Part shown: in pieces, positions 8,634 to 17,392 of the stretch
Numbering within the stretch: position 1 is the stretch's first letter
Layout: each line of letters begins with the position of its first letter
Assembly (NCBI GenBank): GCA_900315245.1
Contig: OMYJ01000002.1
Coordinates: forward strand, 242,552 to 306,551
Source: an uncultured Bacteroidales bacterium
Lineage (GTDB): Bacteria > Bacteroidota > Bacteroidia > Bacteroidales > WCHB1-69
Direction of reading: 5' to 3'
DNA: 64,000 nucleotides
The notes under the pieces: model-generated
What the model was told of the DNA's origin: nothing
What the model saw: only the letters and a program-made list of their open reading frames with translations
Databases searched by the model: none
Program-made: the position numbers and the translations under genes

Positions 8634-9506
8634 CTATATCGTTGATGAACACTGTGGAGACGACACATAAGAATCCATATTTGACATAATTTCTTTAATC
8701 TTAGAATCATCTCCATAAATAATGGGCGAGTCGTAGGGGCGGTCGGGAAACGCGCCGTATTCCAACCTGATGTCAAAGCCGTGTTCCTTAATAAATGCCT
8801 CCACTTGTTCTGCTAATGTTACAGGCTTGCCAGAACAGCAGTTAATAATCCCATTGATTATGTCCTGCATCGCCACTGCGGAAATCTGGTCTGCCAAATC
8901 TTCAATATGAAGAAAATCATACTTGGTTTTGCCAGAGGTGAATGGGAATGTTTTCTTCCCTTCTTGGGCCGCTTGGCATATTTTGGTGAAGATGGAGTGG
9001 TTCTTGGCATCATCGCCGAGGATGTAATAGCCTCTGAGCCATTGGAGGGTGATCCCTTTTTGCGAGCAATAGAGCGTAAGGGACTGTCTCAAAGCATTCT
9101 TGGCAATGCCGTACTGCGTAATAGGGTTGCAAGGCGTGTTCTCGTCTATTTTTCCCTCCCAATAGCCCACTTCGTGCATGGAGCTCATCACGGCCAGCTG
9201 TTTCAACCCCTGCTCCATCAAGGCGGTGAGGAACTTATAGTGAGCAGACAAATCTCCCATCTGCGTTTCGGCATTGTGAACAAAGCCGTTGCGCCACGCC
9301 AGATGCACACACGCGTCAGGTTTCCCAAAACGAGTATATATGTCCGAATAATCCTCTGTGAACAGATTCATTTTTACAACTTGGGCACGACTGTCAATGT
9401 CGCCTGTTTCGATATCGCACGCCACGACCTCACATCCTTTGTTCAACAACGCGGCAACCACATGGCATCCTATATATCCGTTTGCACCGGTGACCAATAT
9501 TTTCAT
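8634..9506 (-). CDS. NAD-dependent epimerase/dehydratase (extended SDR)
   Basis: The 290-residue protein starts with the Rossmann motif VTGANGYIGCHVVAAL at residues 4-19. The catalytic region reads MSSMHEVGYWEG, with a Tyr-x3-Lys site in TQYGIAKNALRQ at about residue 130. The family interconverts or dehydrates nucleotide sugars. It is close to GDP-mannose/UDP-glucose 4-epimerase-like enzymes, but its precise substrate is unclear. It lies in the minus-strand glycan series and has its own promoter word at 9535-9542. Confidence 0.83.
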   Translation of the reverse strand: MKILVTGANGYIGCHVVAALLNKGCEVVACDIETGDIDSRAQVVKMNLFTEDYSDIYTRFGKPDACVHLAWRNGFVHNAETQMGDLSAHYKFLTALMEQGLKQLAVMSSMHEVGYWEGKIDENTPCNPITQYGIAKNALRQSLTLYCSQKGITLQWLRGYYILGDDAKNHSIFTKICQAAQEGKKTFPFTSGKTKYDFLHIEDLADQISAVAMQDIINGIINCCSGKPVTLAEQVEAFIKEHGFDIRLEYGAFPDRPYDSPIIYGDDSKIKEIMSNMDSYVSSPQCSSTI

Positions 9507-9534
9507 ATTATCCTATTTGAGCTTGATTAAGGCG

Positions 9535-9542
9535 CAAAAATA
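9535..9542 (-). promoter_or_regulatory. Putative -7 promoter word for the SDR gene
   Basis: The minus strand reads TATTTTTG 29 bases before the ATG at 9506 and directly after a terminator hairpin. Confidence 0.55.
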
Positions 9543-9543
9543 C

Positions 9544-9580
9544 AAAAAATCCACTGAATTACAAGAAATCAGTGGATTTT
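9544..9580 (-). terminator. Rho-independent terminator after the phosphonate/LicD operon
   Basis: On the minus strand AATCCACTGA and TCAGTGGATT form a perfect stem followed by a run of T. It sits about 25 bases past the stop codon at 9604 and would end the operon that begins at 15571. Confidence 0.8.
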
Positions 9581-9603
9581 GATATTTCGGGAAAACCAAG
9601 GGC

Positions 9604-10638
9604 CTATAACTCCCCGACTTTTTCCAGCATCTCCCTCACGCGAGACAAGAATGTATGCTTCTCGGAGATAATCTGATAAGCCGCTTCTGCACGTCGTTCA
9701 CGCTCATATTTGTTGTTCTCATCCAATGCCCAGCTGATGAGTGAGAAAAGCTCCTCCTCATTATGGTAAAGCCCCACTTCCCCATTTTGAAACAGCGACT
9801 CTATATAGGGATTAGCGTCGCAGATTTGGTAAGTTTTAGCACCGCATGCCTCAAAAAGGCGTTGGTTGGCTCCATAAAAAGACTGTTCATGGTGGATATT
9901 CAGCGCAATTTTGGTGTGGCTGAACAGTTCGTTGACTTTAGCAGGCGGAATGTTCCGATTCTTATAGACAGAACGTTTTTCGCGGAACAAACATTTCAAC
10001 GGTGTTTTCACAAAAGGTTTGTACCATCCATATACCAAAATATTCGCATTGGGGAAACGATTCACCACAGATTTTATCAAGCGCATCCTTTTTTGGCTGG
10101 TATATAAGGTGGCGACAAACAGAATGTCAATGTCTTTATTTTGGTTTTCAATGGGGTAATAGACCGTCGTGTCGCAGGCCAAAGGCAGAAAGTAAGCGGT
10201 TTTCCCCTGCTTGGCATAATATTCCACGTCTCTTTCCTCAAAACAAAAAACAGCATCCGCATGGTCTATATGTTTCTCGCAACGTGCCCTGTCGGGACGC
10301 TGCACGCTGTCGTACATCCACAACAACACTTTGGACTTCTGTCTGAAATAGTCCAACCGCTCATCCAACAGAATGGTTCCGTTGTAGGAAAACACAATAT
10401 CTGGCTGATAATCGTCATAAACCTGCTTAATATAGGCATCGTACTTGGCCCGACTTTGGGCGCGAAGGCGTTCTTTGTCGTTGGTAAACTTGTGTCTCCA
10501 TTTCAACAAACCTTTGAACGGGTGGATAGGTTCGTCGTAGGTTTCAATTTTCACCTGGTAACCAAGGGCTTCAAACGCCCGGCCCACGCTGATTTGGTAG
10601 TCGTAAAAAGGCGAAGATATGATAAGGACTTTTTTCAT
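9604..10638 (-). CDS. CgeB/DUF3880-like glycosyltransferase
   Basis: From the ATG at 10638 the product is 344 residues, beginning MKKVLIISSPFYDYQISVGR. The C-terminal part contains the donor-site segment HTKIALNIHHEQSFYGANQR followed by FEACGAKTYQICD, typical of CgeB-like GT-B transferases that act on surface glycans. The start at 10638 overlaps the stop of the upstream acetyltransferase by four bases (ATGA), the sign of translational coupling, and is preferred over the in-frame ATG at 10650. It is the last gene of the long minus-strand operon that includes phosphonate synthesis. Confidence 0.8.
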   Translation of the reverse strand: MKKVLIISSPFYDYQISVGRAFEALGYQVKIETYDEPIHPFKGLLKWRHKFTNDKERLRAQSRAKYDAYIKQVYDDYQPDIVFSYNGTILLDERLDYFRQKSKVLLWMYDSVQRPDRARCEKHIDHADAVFCFEERDVEYYAKQGKTAYFLPLACDTTVYYPIENQNKDIDILFVATLYTSQKRMRLIKSVVNRFPNANILVYGWYKPFVKTPLKCLFREKRSVYKNRNIPPAKVNELFSHTKIALNIHHEQSFYGANQRLFEACGAKTYQICDANPYIESLFQNGEVGLYHNEEELFSLISWALDENNKYERERRAEAAYQIISEKHTFLSRVREMLEKVGEL

Positions 10639-11240
10639 TTCTTTTCCCATTGTTTGGTTTCAAAATTGTACTGCTTGATGACCCGAGCGGGCGCGCCAAC
10701 AGCGACGCAGTAGTCGGGAATGTCGTGCGTGACCACGGAATTAGCCCCAATGGTGCAATGCTTGCCGATGGAAGCCCCGATGACGCAGACGTTTTCACCC
10801 AGCCAGCTGCCCTCGCCGATACGGACTTCCCCGATTTGCCTTATTGGTTGCTGAAGAATGGGGATTTCAGGATTACCATAGCCGTGCAAGTTGTCTGAAA
10901 TGTACACTTTGTCGGCAGTCAGCACATAATCTTCTATCACAATGCTTTGTGTGGCGTAAATATGGTTGAAATTCCCGATGACAACCCCTTTGCCCAACTT
11001 TAGTGTTGGATTGCTGCAGCCGGTAAGTGGCTGGCAGGCCAACCAAGTATAGGGTTGCACATATACATGGTCTTCTATTTCAATAAACTGTTTCCCTTCA
11101 ATACGCAGCGGTTTGTCAATCCTGCTTTTCTTCCCAAAATGTTTGAACTGGAATGGATAGATGAAGAGAGATTTTAACTTAGCGATGATTTTTGAGAAAA
11201 ACATATAGTTATTTGATTTACCATATTTTAACGCCTTCAA
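10635..11240 (-). CDS. Hexapeptide-repeat acetyltransferase
   Basis: The 201-residue product is a left-handed beta-helix acyltransferase with repeats over residues 45-190 and the ending IGANSVVTHDIPDYCVAVGAPARVIK, as in WcaF/NodL/CysE-like sugar acetyltransferases. The histidine-bearing segment YISDNLHGYGNPEIP fits the active site loop. Two starts are possible: 11240, which overlaps the end of licD by 23 bases, or 11204 (MFFSKIIAKL). It is translationally coupled to the following glycosyltransferase. Confidence 0.85.
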   Translation of the reverse strand: MKALKYGKSNNYMFFSKIIAKLKSLFIYPFQFKHFGKKSRIDKPLRIEGKQFIEIEDHVYVQPYTWLACQPLTGCSNPTLKLGKGVVIGNFNHIYATQSIVIEDYVLTADKVYISDNLHGYGNPEIPILQQPIRQIGEVRIGEGSWLGENVCVIGASIGKHCTIGANSVVTHDIPDYCVAVGAPARVIKQYNFETKQWEKK

Positions 11241-12030
11241 GATCCAAATGATACACCCTCTTATCTTCAGGCGGCAGTTTCATGTAGTCACCATAACGCA
11301 TCTTCAAATGCGCGTCTAAATTGCCAGGAGCTAAGAATTTGTGTCCCTCGAATTCCACCTCTGTCAAAGGAAACACATTCGCTTCCAAAGCCCACATAGC
11401 GGGATAATTATAAGCAAAGTGGGAAAGAAGTCCCGTTTTATTTCGATTAGCAAGCCATTTATTGAAACAAACACCTAACGAAGCAAACGGATGTATAGCA
11501 TAAGCACACAATTTGTATATTATTCGCTTAATAGATGATTTATATGCTACATCACCATAATGGTGTATCTCTCTGAAACTACGACGATAAAAAAAATCAA
11601 GAAACTGTTTTGAATGTTTTGATAGCACTCTATCGGTTTGGAATATGTCAACCCAAAGTCCCTGTTCTTTCAATTTGGCAAAATGAGGATAATCGCAATG
11701 CGAATGCGTATCTCTTACACGACCTGGACGAATAAAAACATACTTGTCTGTACTCGTGTCCTGAAAAACAAATTGTTCTGGTAATTTTGCAATCAAAGCT
11801 TTACGCAATTTGTCATAATCTTCATCCATAACACAGATGTCAATATCATCATCCCATGGAATAAAGCCTTTATGGCGCACTGCACCTAGCAAAGAACCAT
11901 AATCAAGCCAATACTTGATGTTGTTTTCTCGACACACTTTGTCAATCGCCACCATAATGTCAAGAATTCTCAACTGAACTTTGCGAAGCATTGTCCCTTC
12001 TCCGTTGTATTTTGAAAAATCTTCTTCCAT
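11218..12030 (-). CDS. LicD-family phosphotransferase
   Basis: The 270-residue protein carries the LicD signature: YWLDYGSLLGAVRHKGFIPW followed by DDDIDICVMDEDY at about residues 40-70. The acid cluster binds metal. LicD proteins move a phosphocholine or related phospho-group from a CDP/CMP carrier to a cell-surface sugar. Here the gene is two bases from a phosphonoacetaldehyde-reductase-like gene and in one operon with PEP mutase. The transferred group is therefore more probably a phosphonate such as 2-hydroxyethylphosphonate, which is inference. AT content appears higher than in the flanking genes. Confidence 0.9.
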   Translation of the reverse strand: MEEDFSKYNGEGTMLRKVQLRILDIMVAIDKVCRENNIKYWLDYGSLLGAVRHKGFIPWDDDIDICVMDEDYDKLRKALIAKLPEQFVFQDTSTDKYVFIRPGRVRDTHSHCDYPHFAKLKEQGLWVDIFQTDRVLSKHSKQFLDFFYRRSFREIHHYGDVAYKSSIKRIIYKLCAYAIHPFASLGVCFNKWLANRNKTGLLSHFAYNYPAMWALEANVFPLTEVEFEGHKFLAPGNLDAHLKMRYGDYMKLPPEDKRVYHLDLEGVKIW

Positions 12031-12032
12031 AA

Positions 12033-13118
12033 TTACAATAATATTCTGCTATAGATCTCATGAATAATTTCCTCTCCCAATTTCACCGGATTATTCTTCA
12101 AACGCTCAGGATTCACCGAATGGGTAAGGGTATCCAATTCGGTTTCACGGTCTTTGCTCTGCGGTTGCGACATATCCAAACCGAACATAATGGCACGGAA
12201 CATCATCAACCCTTTTTCAGGGGAATCGCATTGCATCAACTGTCCCAACCATTCGAAGATAAAAGCCAGATGGTCTTCCCCTCGCGGATCAATGCACTTT
12301 TCAGGATGCTCAAGCATGTACATCCACACCTCCGGCAAGCATAACGCCACAGCGTGACCGTGAGGGATTCCGTACATGGAGGTGAGTTTGTAGCTCATGG
12401 CGTGCGCGGCGGTGGTCTGCGTAATGTTGATGGCACGACCCGCATAATTGGCCGCCTGCATGATGGACATGGCATCTTCGTCGCTGTTCTCCTCAATATA
12501 CCCATGCCAATGATCCATAATCATCTGGACAGCTATCTTGCTGTAGATCATACTCTCTTCGGTGGAATTCACACTCCACAACGACTCAATTCCCTGGCAC
12601 AGAGCATCCAACATGGTGCATTTTTTCTGATAAAGCGGCAACGATTTGAGCAGTTTCGGCTCCAGAATGGCGTAATTGGGAATGATGCTGTCATGAGTCA
12701 CCGACTGTTTTTTGCCTTCAAAGTAGATGACCGCATAACGTGTGCTTTCGCTTCCCGTGCCAGCCGTTGTGGGCACCGCAATGAGCGGAATCCCACTGTC
12801 GCGATATTCCTGCTGTAGGTAATTCTGACCGGAGTCCATCTTGCAATAAAGCTTGATGCACTTCGCAACATCAATAGTGCTTCCGCCCCCAACAGCAACA
12901 ATGGCATCGCATTGATGAAGATTGAACAATTCAACTCCCTTACAAACATCCTCATATAGAGGATTAGACGTAAACTGGTCAAACACAACAACTGGGGAGA
13001 AGGCATCCTTAATGAAAAGGAAGGGAAAAGAAGAATCGCACACCAACATATAGTGCTTGCTCCCTATCTCCCGCAGAACAATATCGACATTCGTATAGCC
13101 TTGTAATATTTGCTGCAT
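12033..13118 (-). CDS. Iron-type alcohol dehydrogenase, probable phosphonoacetaldehyde reductase
   Basis: The 361-residue protein is a group III metal-dependent alcohol dehydrogenase. The dinucleotide motif VAVGGGSTIDVAK is at about residue 75, and metal ligands are in MLDALCQGIESLW and in AHAMSYKLTSMYGIPHGHAV. It sits seven bases from phosphonopyruvate decarboxylase, so its aldehyde is most likely phosphonoacetaldehyde, reduced to 2-hydroxyethylphosphonate, as by the PhpC/FomC type enzymes. No AEP aminotransferase is present, which argues for hydroxyethyl- rather than aminoethylphosphonate. The family is broad, so the substrate is context-based. Confidence 0.8.
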   Translation of the reverse strand: MQQILQGYTNVDIVLREIGSKHYMLVCDSSFPFLFIKDAFSPVVVFDQFTSNPLYEDVCKGVELFNLHQCDAIVAVGGGSTIDVAKCIKLYCKMDSGQNYLQQEYRDSGIPLIAVPTTAGTGSESTRYAVIYFEGKKQSVTHDSIIPNYAILEPKLLKSLPLYQKKCTMLDALCQGIESLWSVNSTEESMIYSKIAVQMIMDHWHGYIEENSDEDAMSIMQAANYAGRAINITQTTAAHAMSYKLTSMYGIPHGHAVALCLPEVWMYMLEHPEKCIDPRGEDHLAFIFEWLGQLMQCDSPEKGLMMFRAIMFGLDMSQPQSKDRETELDTLTHSVNPERLKNNPVKLGEEIIHEIYSRILL

Positions 13119-13124
13119 ACCGGA

Positions 13125-14252
13125 CTATTTATTCAAAAAGTTCATCAATGCCTCTTTGTTCTGAATCGGAGTGGTGGTAGGTCTGCCCAAATCTTTGCGG
13201 TTGCCTTTCTTCACCTTGATCTCAAGAAAAACAGGAGCTGGGAAAGAGGTGATTTTCGGGAGCAGCTGCGCCAAATCGTTCTGATTGTCAACAGAAAAGA
13301 CAGAAGGGTACCCTACTGCTTTTGCAATAGCAGGCAAATCGATGTCCAACGCTACTGTAGGTTGGCCGCCAACAGAGTCATGCGCTCCGTTATTGAACAC
13401 CACATGATAGAATTTGCCGGGCTTCTTGGATGCGGTGATGGCCATGGAACCCGTATGCATGAGAACCGCCCCGTCCCCTTCGAAACAGAAAACATTGCGG
13501 TCTGGTTTCTGCAAAGCAATGCCGAGGGCAATCTGTGAGGCATGTCCCATGGAACCGACAGTCAGAAAATCATTTTGGTGACCTTCTCCTGCCGCTTCCC
13601 GATATTCAAACAATTCTCTGGAAATCATCCCAGTAGTGGAAACAACCACATCGTTTTTATCTAAAGATTTGGCAACCATCTGTACGGCTTCCTCTCGAGC
13701 CAGCGTCAAATCGTTTTTGACAACGTTCTGGAGCGTATAACTGTCAAAAGTGTCCTTTTCAACGACCAATGCGAATGCCTCGCCTGTGGTGCGGATACTG
13801 TTGATAGCCTTTTCTATCTGACGTTTGGCAAAATCCTCTTCTTTGTTGAGCACTTCATAATTGATACCCAAGACGTTCAACAAACCAGTGGTGATCTTAC
13901 CCTGCTTCACATGTTGCGGTTCGTCATGGATACCGGGTCTTCCGCGCCATCCGATTAACAGCAATACCGGAATATGATACACTTCCTTGTCAGTGAGCGA
14001 CGCCAACGGATTAACAGCATTACCCTCGCCTGAATTCTGCATATAAACACAGCCCACTTTTCCAGTGGCCAAATGGTAACCAGCAGCCAAAGCCACAGCA
14101 GCTCCTTCATTTGCCGTGATGATGTTATGCTTCTCATCCAAGTTGTCCGCGATATAAGCGCAGATGTTTTTCAACAAAGAATCTGGCACTCCCGCAAAGA
14201 AGTTTATGCCTTGACCGCCTAAAGTGTCAATGAAAAATTTCGGACTCAACAT
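13125..14252 (-). CDS. aepY: Phosphonopyruvate decarboxylase
   Basis: The 375-residue protein is a thiamine-diphosphate enzyme of the short phosphonopyruvate decarboxylase type. The N-terminal half has NIITANEGAAVALAAGYHLA with the catalytic Glu, and the C-terminal half has the TPP motif VFCFEGDGAVLMHTGSMA through VVFNNGAHDSVGG at about residues 255-300. It removes CO2 from phosphonopyruvate to make phosphonoacetaldehyde, the irreversible step that pulls the PEP mutase reaction forward. It lies two bases after the PEP mutase gene in the same operon. Confidence 0.92.
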   Translation of the reverse strand: MLSPKFFIDTLGGQGINFFAGVPDSLLKNICAYIADNLDEKHNIITANEGAAVALAAGYHLATGKVGCVYMQNSGEGNAVNPLASLTDKEVYHIPVLLLIGWRGRPGIHDEPQHVKQGKITTGLLNVLGINYEVLNKEEDFAKRQIEKAINSIRTTGEAFALVVEKDTFDSYTLQNVVKNDLTLAREEAVQMVAKSLDKNDVVVSTTGMISRELFEYREAAGEGHQNDFLTVGSMGHASQIALGIALQKPDRNVFCFEGDGAVLMHTGSMAITASKKPGKFYHVVFNNGAHDSVGGQPTVALDIDLPAIAKAVGYPSVFSVDNQNDLAQLLPKITSFPAPVFLEIKVKKGNRKDLGRPTTTPIQNKEALMNFLNK

Positions 14253-14254
14253 GA

Positions 14255-15571
14255 TTATTTCTTTTTGGTTCCGGGTATAAGTTCAAGAATCTCTTTGATA
14301 GGCATACAATACTCTTGGGAAGCTTCAAGACTGCGTTGATGCGTCAGGATTGATTTTGCACAATTGACCATGGCAGGATAGGCACTTCTGAGCATGTGGT
14401 TGGCGTAGATGACCACATTGATACCCCAAGAGGCTAATTCATCTTCCGTAAACTGATTGTATGTGGTGGGAACCGCGATGATCGGTGTGGTAGTGTTCTG
14501 ATCACGGAATTTAGTGCAGAACTCCTTGATATCCAGACCGTCTTTGTTTTTGCTGTGGATCATGATGCCGTCCGCCCCCGCACCCACATACGCGAATGCA
14601 CGTTCGAGTGCATCAGAGACAGGTTTTCCGGCAATAAGAGACTCAATGCGGGCGATGATCATGAAATCTTCCGTGATCTGAGCATTCTTTCCGGCTTTAA
14701 TCTTGGAACAGAATCCTTCAATGGTGTCTTGCGTTTGTACCGCATCCGTTCCAAACAGGGAGTTCTGTTTGAGTCCCACCTTGTCTTCGATAATGACAGC
14801 GGAAATGCCAAGTCTTTCCAATGTTCTTACTGTAAAGACGAAATGTTCAATTTTTCCGCCTGTATCACCATCAAAGATGACGGGTTTAGTGGTCACTTCA
14901 AGAGCGTCGTTCAAATCATGAAGACGGGTAGTAATATCTACCGCTTCGATATCGGGTTTGCCTTTAGAGGTGGAATCCGTCAAGGAACTTGCCCACATGC
15001 CGTCAAACTCTTGTTTGACCCCATTAACATCAACGGAAGTGTTCTCGATGATAAGACCTGTAAGGCCATTATGCGATTCCAAGATACGGACAATTTTCTT
15101 GGCATTAATGAGACGGCGAAGTCTTTTGAGACGAATTTCAGGAGTCGTACCAATCTCTTTAAGATGCTGATTCATGGCGGTGGAAGATATTCCTTGAGTG
15201 TAAGGGATATCTATCACTTTTCCGCCCCATTCAGCCATTGCCTCTATGATACGTTGACGGGTTTTTGCCTGCACCCCTTCTTTCCAATCATCACCGTGAA
15301 CCACAAAGTCGGGTTTCAGTTCCCGAAGATTGGGGACATAATCCAACGTTGTTTGGGGAACCACGTTGTCAACGCCTTTGATGTTGGATACAATTTCGGC
15401 ACGTTGCTCATACGTAAGATAGGGCAGTCTTTTATAACTGGCAATCGCCGCATCGGTCAAAACACCCACGGTCACTGTACCTAATTTGGCAGCCTCTTTT
15501 ATGATGTTAAGGTGCCCCGGATGAATCATGTCGGCACTCATACCGACGTAAACCTTTTTTTTGTTATCCAT
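14255..15571 (-). CDS. aepX: Phosphoenolpyruvate mutase with N-terminal cytidylyltransferase-like domain
   Basis: The 438-residue protein has two parts. Residues 1-135 are a cytidylyltransferase-like domain with the nucleotide loop [13 protein letters not shown] and the closing ISSTAM motif. Residues 145-430 are the PEP mutase barrel, with the family-defining EDK-x5-NS motif ([10 protein letters not shown] at about 261-270) and VIFDGDTGG. The mutase turns PEP into phosphonopyruvate, the entry to nearly all natural phosphonates. The fused head plausibly activates the final phosphonate as its CMP derivative for the LicD transferase. It is the first gene of the operon. Confidence 0.93.
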   Translation of the reverse strand: MDNKKKVYVGMSADMIHPGHLNIIKEAAKLGTVTVGVLTDAAIASYKRLPYLTYEQRAEIVSNIKGVDNVVPQTTLDYVPNLRELKPDFVVHGDDWKEGVQAKTRQRIIEAMAEWGGKVIDIPYTQGISSTAMNQHLKEIGTTPEIRLKRLRRLINAKKIVRILESHNGLTGLIIENTSVDVNGVKQEFDGMWASSLTDSTSKGKPDIEAVDITTRLHDLNDALEVTTKPVIFDGDTGGKIEHFVFTVRTLERLGISAVIIEDKVGLKQNSLFGTDAVQTQDTIEGFCSKIKAGKNAQITEDFMIIARIESLIAGKPVSDALERAFAYVGAGADGIMIHSKNKDGLDIKEFCTKFRDQNTTTPIIAVPTTYNQFTEDELASWGINVVIYANHMLRSAYPAMVNCAKSILTHQRSLEASQEYCMPIKEILELIPGTKKK

Positions 15572-15640
15572 TATTATTCAATTTTTATAATTTTCAATAT
15601 TAACAGTCCTTTGAAATTCTCCAACAGACTTTCAAGGCTG

Positions 15641-15648
15641 CAAAGATA
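15641..15648 (-). promoter_or_regulatory. Putative -7 promoter word for the phosphonate operon
   Basis: The minus strand reads TATCTTTG about 70 bases before the aepX start at 15571. A terminator of the upstream gene ends just before it. Confidence 0.55.
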
Positions 15649-15659
15649 CAACTTTTTCT

Positions 15660-15705
15660 AACAAAGAAGCCACCGCACTTTCCTTTAACAGGCTCGTGCA
15701 GTGGC
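15660..15705 (-). terminator. Terminator after pepP
   Basis: GCCACCGCAC and GTGCAGTGGC pair with one mismatch around a 17-base loop. On the minus strand the stem is followed by a short T-rich stretch. It separates pepP from the phosphonate operon. Confidence 0.65.
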
Positions 15706-15730
15706 TTTTGATTTTTTGATTGAAACTCGA

Positions 15731-17128
15731 CTATTTCCCGATAATCGCGGCCAGTTCATCAACGCCCTTCGGCAAGTGCGGACCCAGCACGCGGTGACCG
15801 TTTTCGGTGATCAGCAGGTCGTCCTCGATGCGGATGCCGCCGAAGTCGCGGTATTTCTCCACCACATCGTAGTTGATGAAGTCGGCGAACTTGTTCTCCT
15901 TCTTCCAAATATCGATGAGGTGCGGGATGAAGTAGATACCCGGTTCGATGGAGACCACGAAGCCCGGTTTCAGCTCGCGGGCCATGCGCAACGACGCCCA
16001 TCCGAAGATGTTACTCGGACGCACCGTTTCATCATAGCCGACGTAAATCTGTCCCAGACCTTCCATATCGTGGACATCCAGACCGATCTGGTGGCCCAAA
16101 CCGTGCACCATGAACAGAGCGTGCGCACCCAACTCCACGGCCTCCTTCACGTCGCCTTTCATCAGACCCAAGTCTTTGAGTCCCTGGGCGATAACTTCAC
16201 AGGAGAGACGGTGCAGCTCTTTGTTGTACATACCCGGGTGCGCCGCGTCGATGGCATCCAAGTTGGCCTTCAGCACGATTTCGTAAATCTCTTGCTGTTT
16301 CTGGGTGAACTTGCCGTTCACGGGCAGGGTGCGCGTGTAGTCGGAGCAGTAGTTCATCAGTCCCTCCGCGCCGGCATCCATCAGCAGCATATTGCCGGCC
16401 TTCAGAATGCCGTTATGCAGATGATTGTGGAGCGTTTCACCATGTTGCGACAGAATCACAGGGAAGGAGATGCCGTTGCCGTACGACAGGGCAATGCCTT
16501 CTGCCAAGCCGGCCAATTCGCGCTCGGACTCGCCTTCCACGCAGCGACGCATCACAGCGGTGTGCATCTTCACACCGATCTCGCATGCCTTGTCCATCTC
16601 GTCAATTTCGCACTGCTCCTTCGCGGAACGGAGGTTCACGATGCCCATAATCAAATCCAAAGAGGCAGCTTCGCGAATGTGGTTGACATCCACGCCAGTG
16701 AGGTTGGCCATCAAGATCTGATTGTCACCACGATATTGCGGGGTGAAGTGCACCTTGCGACCTTGCGCCTGCGCCTGCTGAATGAATTCGGCGAGCTGTG
16801 CGAACGGACGGGTCTCCGTCACGCCCACCTTCTCGGCCAAAGAGGCAATCGTCGGTTGGTCGCCCATCCAGATGATGTCATCGATGGTGAAGTCATTACC
16901 GAAAATGATCGACTGGTGCGCGTCGAAGTCGATGACGGCCGCGATATCGGCGATGGAAAGTCCGAAGAAATAGAGGAAGTCACTATCCTGACGGAAGTTA
17001 TAGGTATTGTCGGGATAGTTCATCGGGGCCTCATGGTTGCCCAAAAACACGGCGATGCCGCTCTTGACGGCCGCCGTCAGTTTCTCTCTTCTGTTTTGAT
17101 AAACTTGGGGTTCAAATAAGGGATTCAT
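15731..17128 (-). CDS. pepP: Xaa-Pro aminopeptidase (M24B)
   Basis: The 465-residue protein has the two-domain aminopeptidase P layout. The C-terminal pita-bread fold carries all metal-site elements: LLMDAGAEGLMNYCSDYTRT, VHGLGHQIGLDVHD, VVSIEPGIY and IRIEDDLLIT. It removes the N-terminal residue before a proline in the cytoplasm. It follows the POT peptide transporter on the same strand, so the pair fits uptake and breakdown of proline-containing peptides, although repeats and a terminator separate the two. It has its own promoter word at 17172-17179. Confidence 0.95.
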   Translation of the reverse strand: MNPLFEPQVYQNRREKLTAAVKSGIAVFLGNHEAPMNYPDNTYNFRQDSDFLYFFGLSIADIAAVIDFDAHQSIIFGNDFTIDDIIWMGDQPTIASLAEKVGVTETRPFAQLAEFIQQAQAQGRKVHFTPQYRGDNQILMANLTGVDVNHIREAASLDLIMGIVNLRSAKEQCEIDEMDKACEIGVKMHTAVMRRCVEGESERELAGLAEGIALSYGNGISFPVILSQHGETLHNHLHNGILKAGNMLLMDAGAEGLMNYCSDYTRTLPVNGKFTQKQQEIYEIVLKANLDAIDAAHPGMYNKELHRLSCEVIAQGLKDLGLMKGDVKEAVELGAHALFMVHGLGHQIGLDVHDMEGLGQIYVGYDETVRPSNIFGWASLRMARELKPGFVVSIEPGIYFIPHLIDIWKKENKFADFINYDVVEKYRDFGGIRIEDDLLITENGHRVLGPHLPKGVDELAAIIGK

Positions 17129-17171
17129 ATTACTTTACGTTTTTGTTACTATATTTCGAAAAATGCGACGG

Positions 17172-17179
17172 CAAAGGTA
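17172..17179 (-). promoter_or_regulatory. Putative -7 promoter word for pepP
   Basis: The minus strand reads TACCTTTG about 45 bases before the pepP start at 17128. Confidence 0.6.
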
Positions 17180-17235
17180 CATTTTTTTATTTGAAGCTCC
17201 ATGCCCCTCAAACAAAAAAACATCAACCTCCTCCA

Positions 17236-17331
17236 ACCACTCCATATTCTTCATTCTACATTCTTCATTCTACATTCTTCATTCTACATTCTTCATTCTA
17301 CATTCTTCATTCTACACTCTTCATTCTACAT
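17236..17331. repeat. Tandem repeat of ATTCTTCATTCTAC
   Basis: Seven near-identical 14-base units (ATTCTTCATTCTAC) lie between pepP and the POT transporter. The gap 17129-17392 otherwise holds only the pepP promoter word and a terminator. Confidence 0.9.
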
Positions 17332-17332
17332 T

Positions 17333-17365
17333 AAAAAAGAGACCCATCTTCCGACAGGTCTCTTT
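17333..17365 (-). terminator. Terminator after the POT transporter
   Basis: AAAGAGACC and GGTCTCTTT form a perfect 9-bp stem with a 12-base loop, followed on the minus strand by T residues. It lies 28 bases past the transporter stop codon. Confidence 0.85.
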
Positions 17366-17392
17366 CATATATAATTTAAGGTAACGTTTCAA

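Noticed and set aside
14255..15571. PEP mutase as isocitrate lyase or methylisocitrate lyase
   Set aside because: The EDK-x5-NS motif and the neighbouring phosphonopyruvate decarboxylase point to PEP mutase.
15701..17119. 472-codon plus-strand reading frame
   Set aside because: It is the antisense of pepP. pepP has all catalytic motifs and a promoter word, the other frame has none.
17143..17384. Two plus-strand reading frames rich in Phe, Ile, Leu and His
   Set aside because: They are translations of the ATTCTTCATTCTAC tandem repeat and a terminator, with no gene-like composition.
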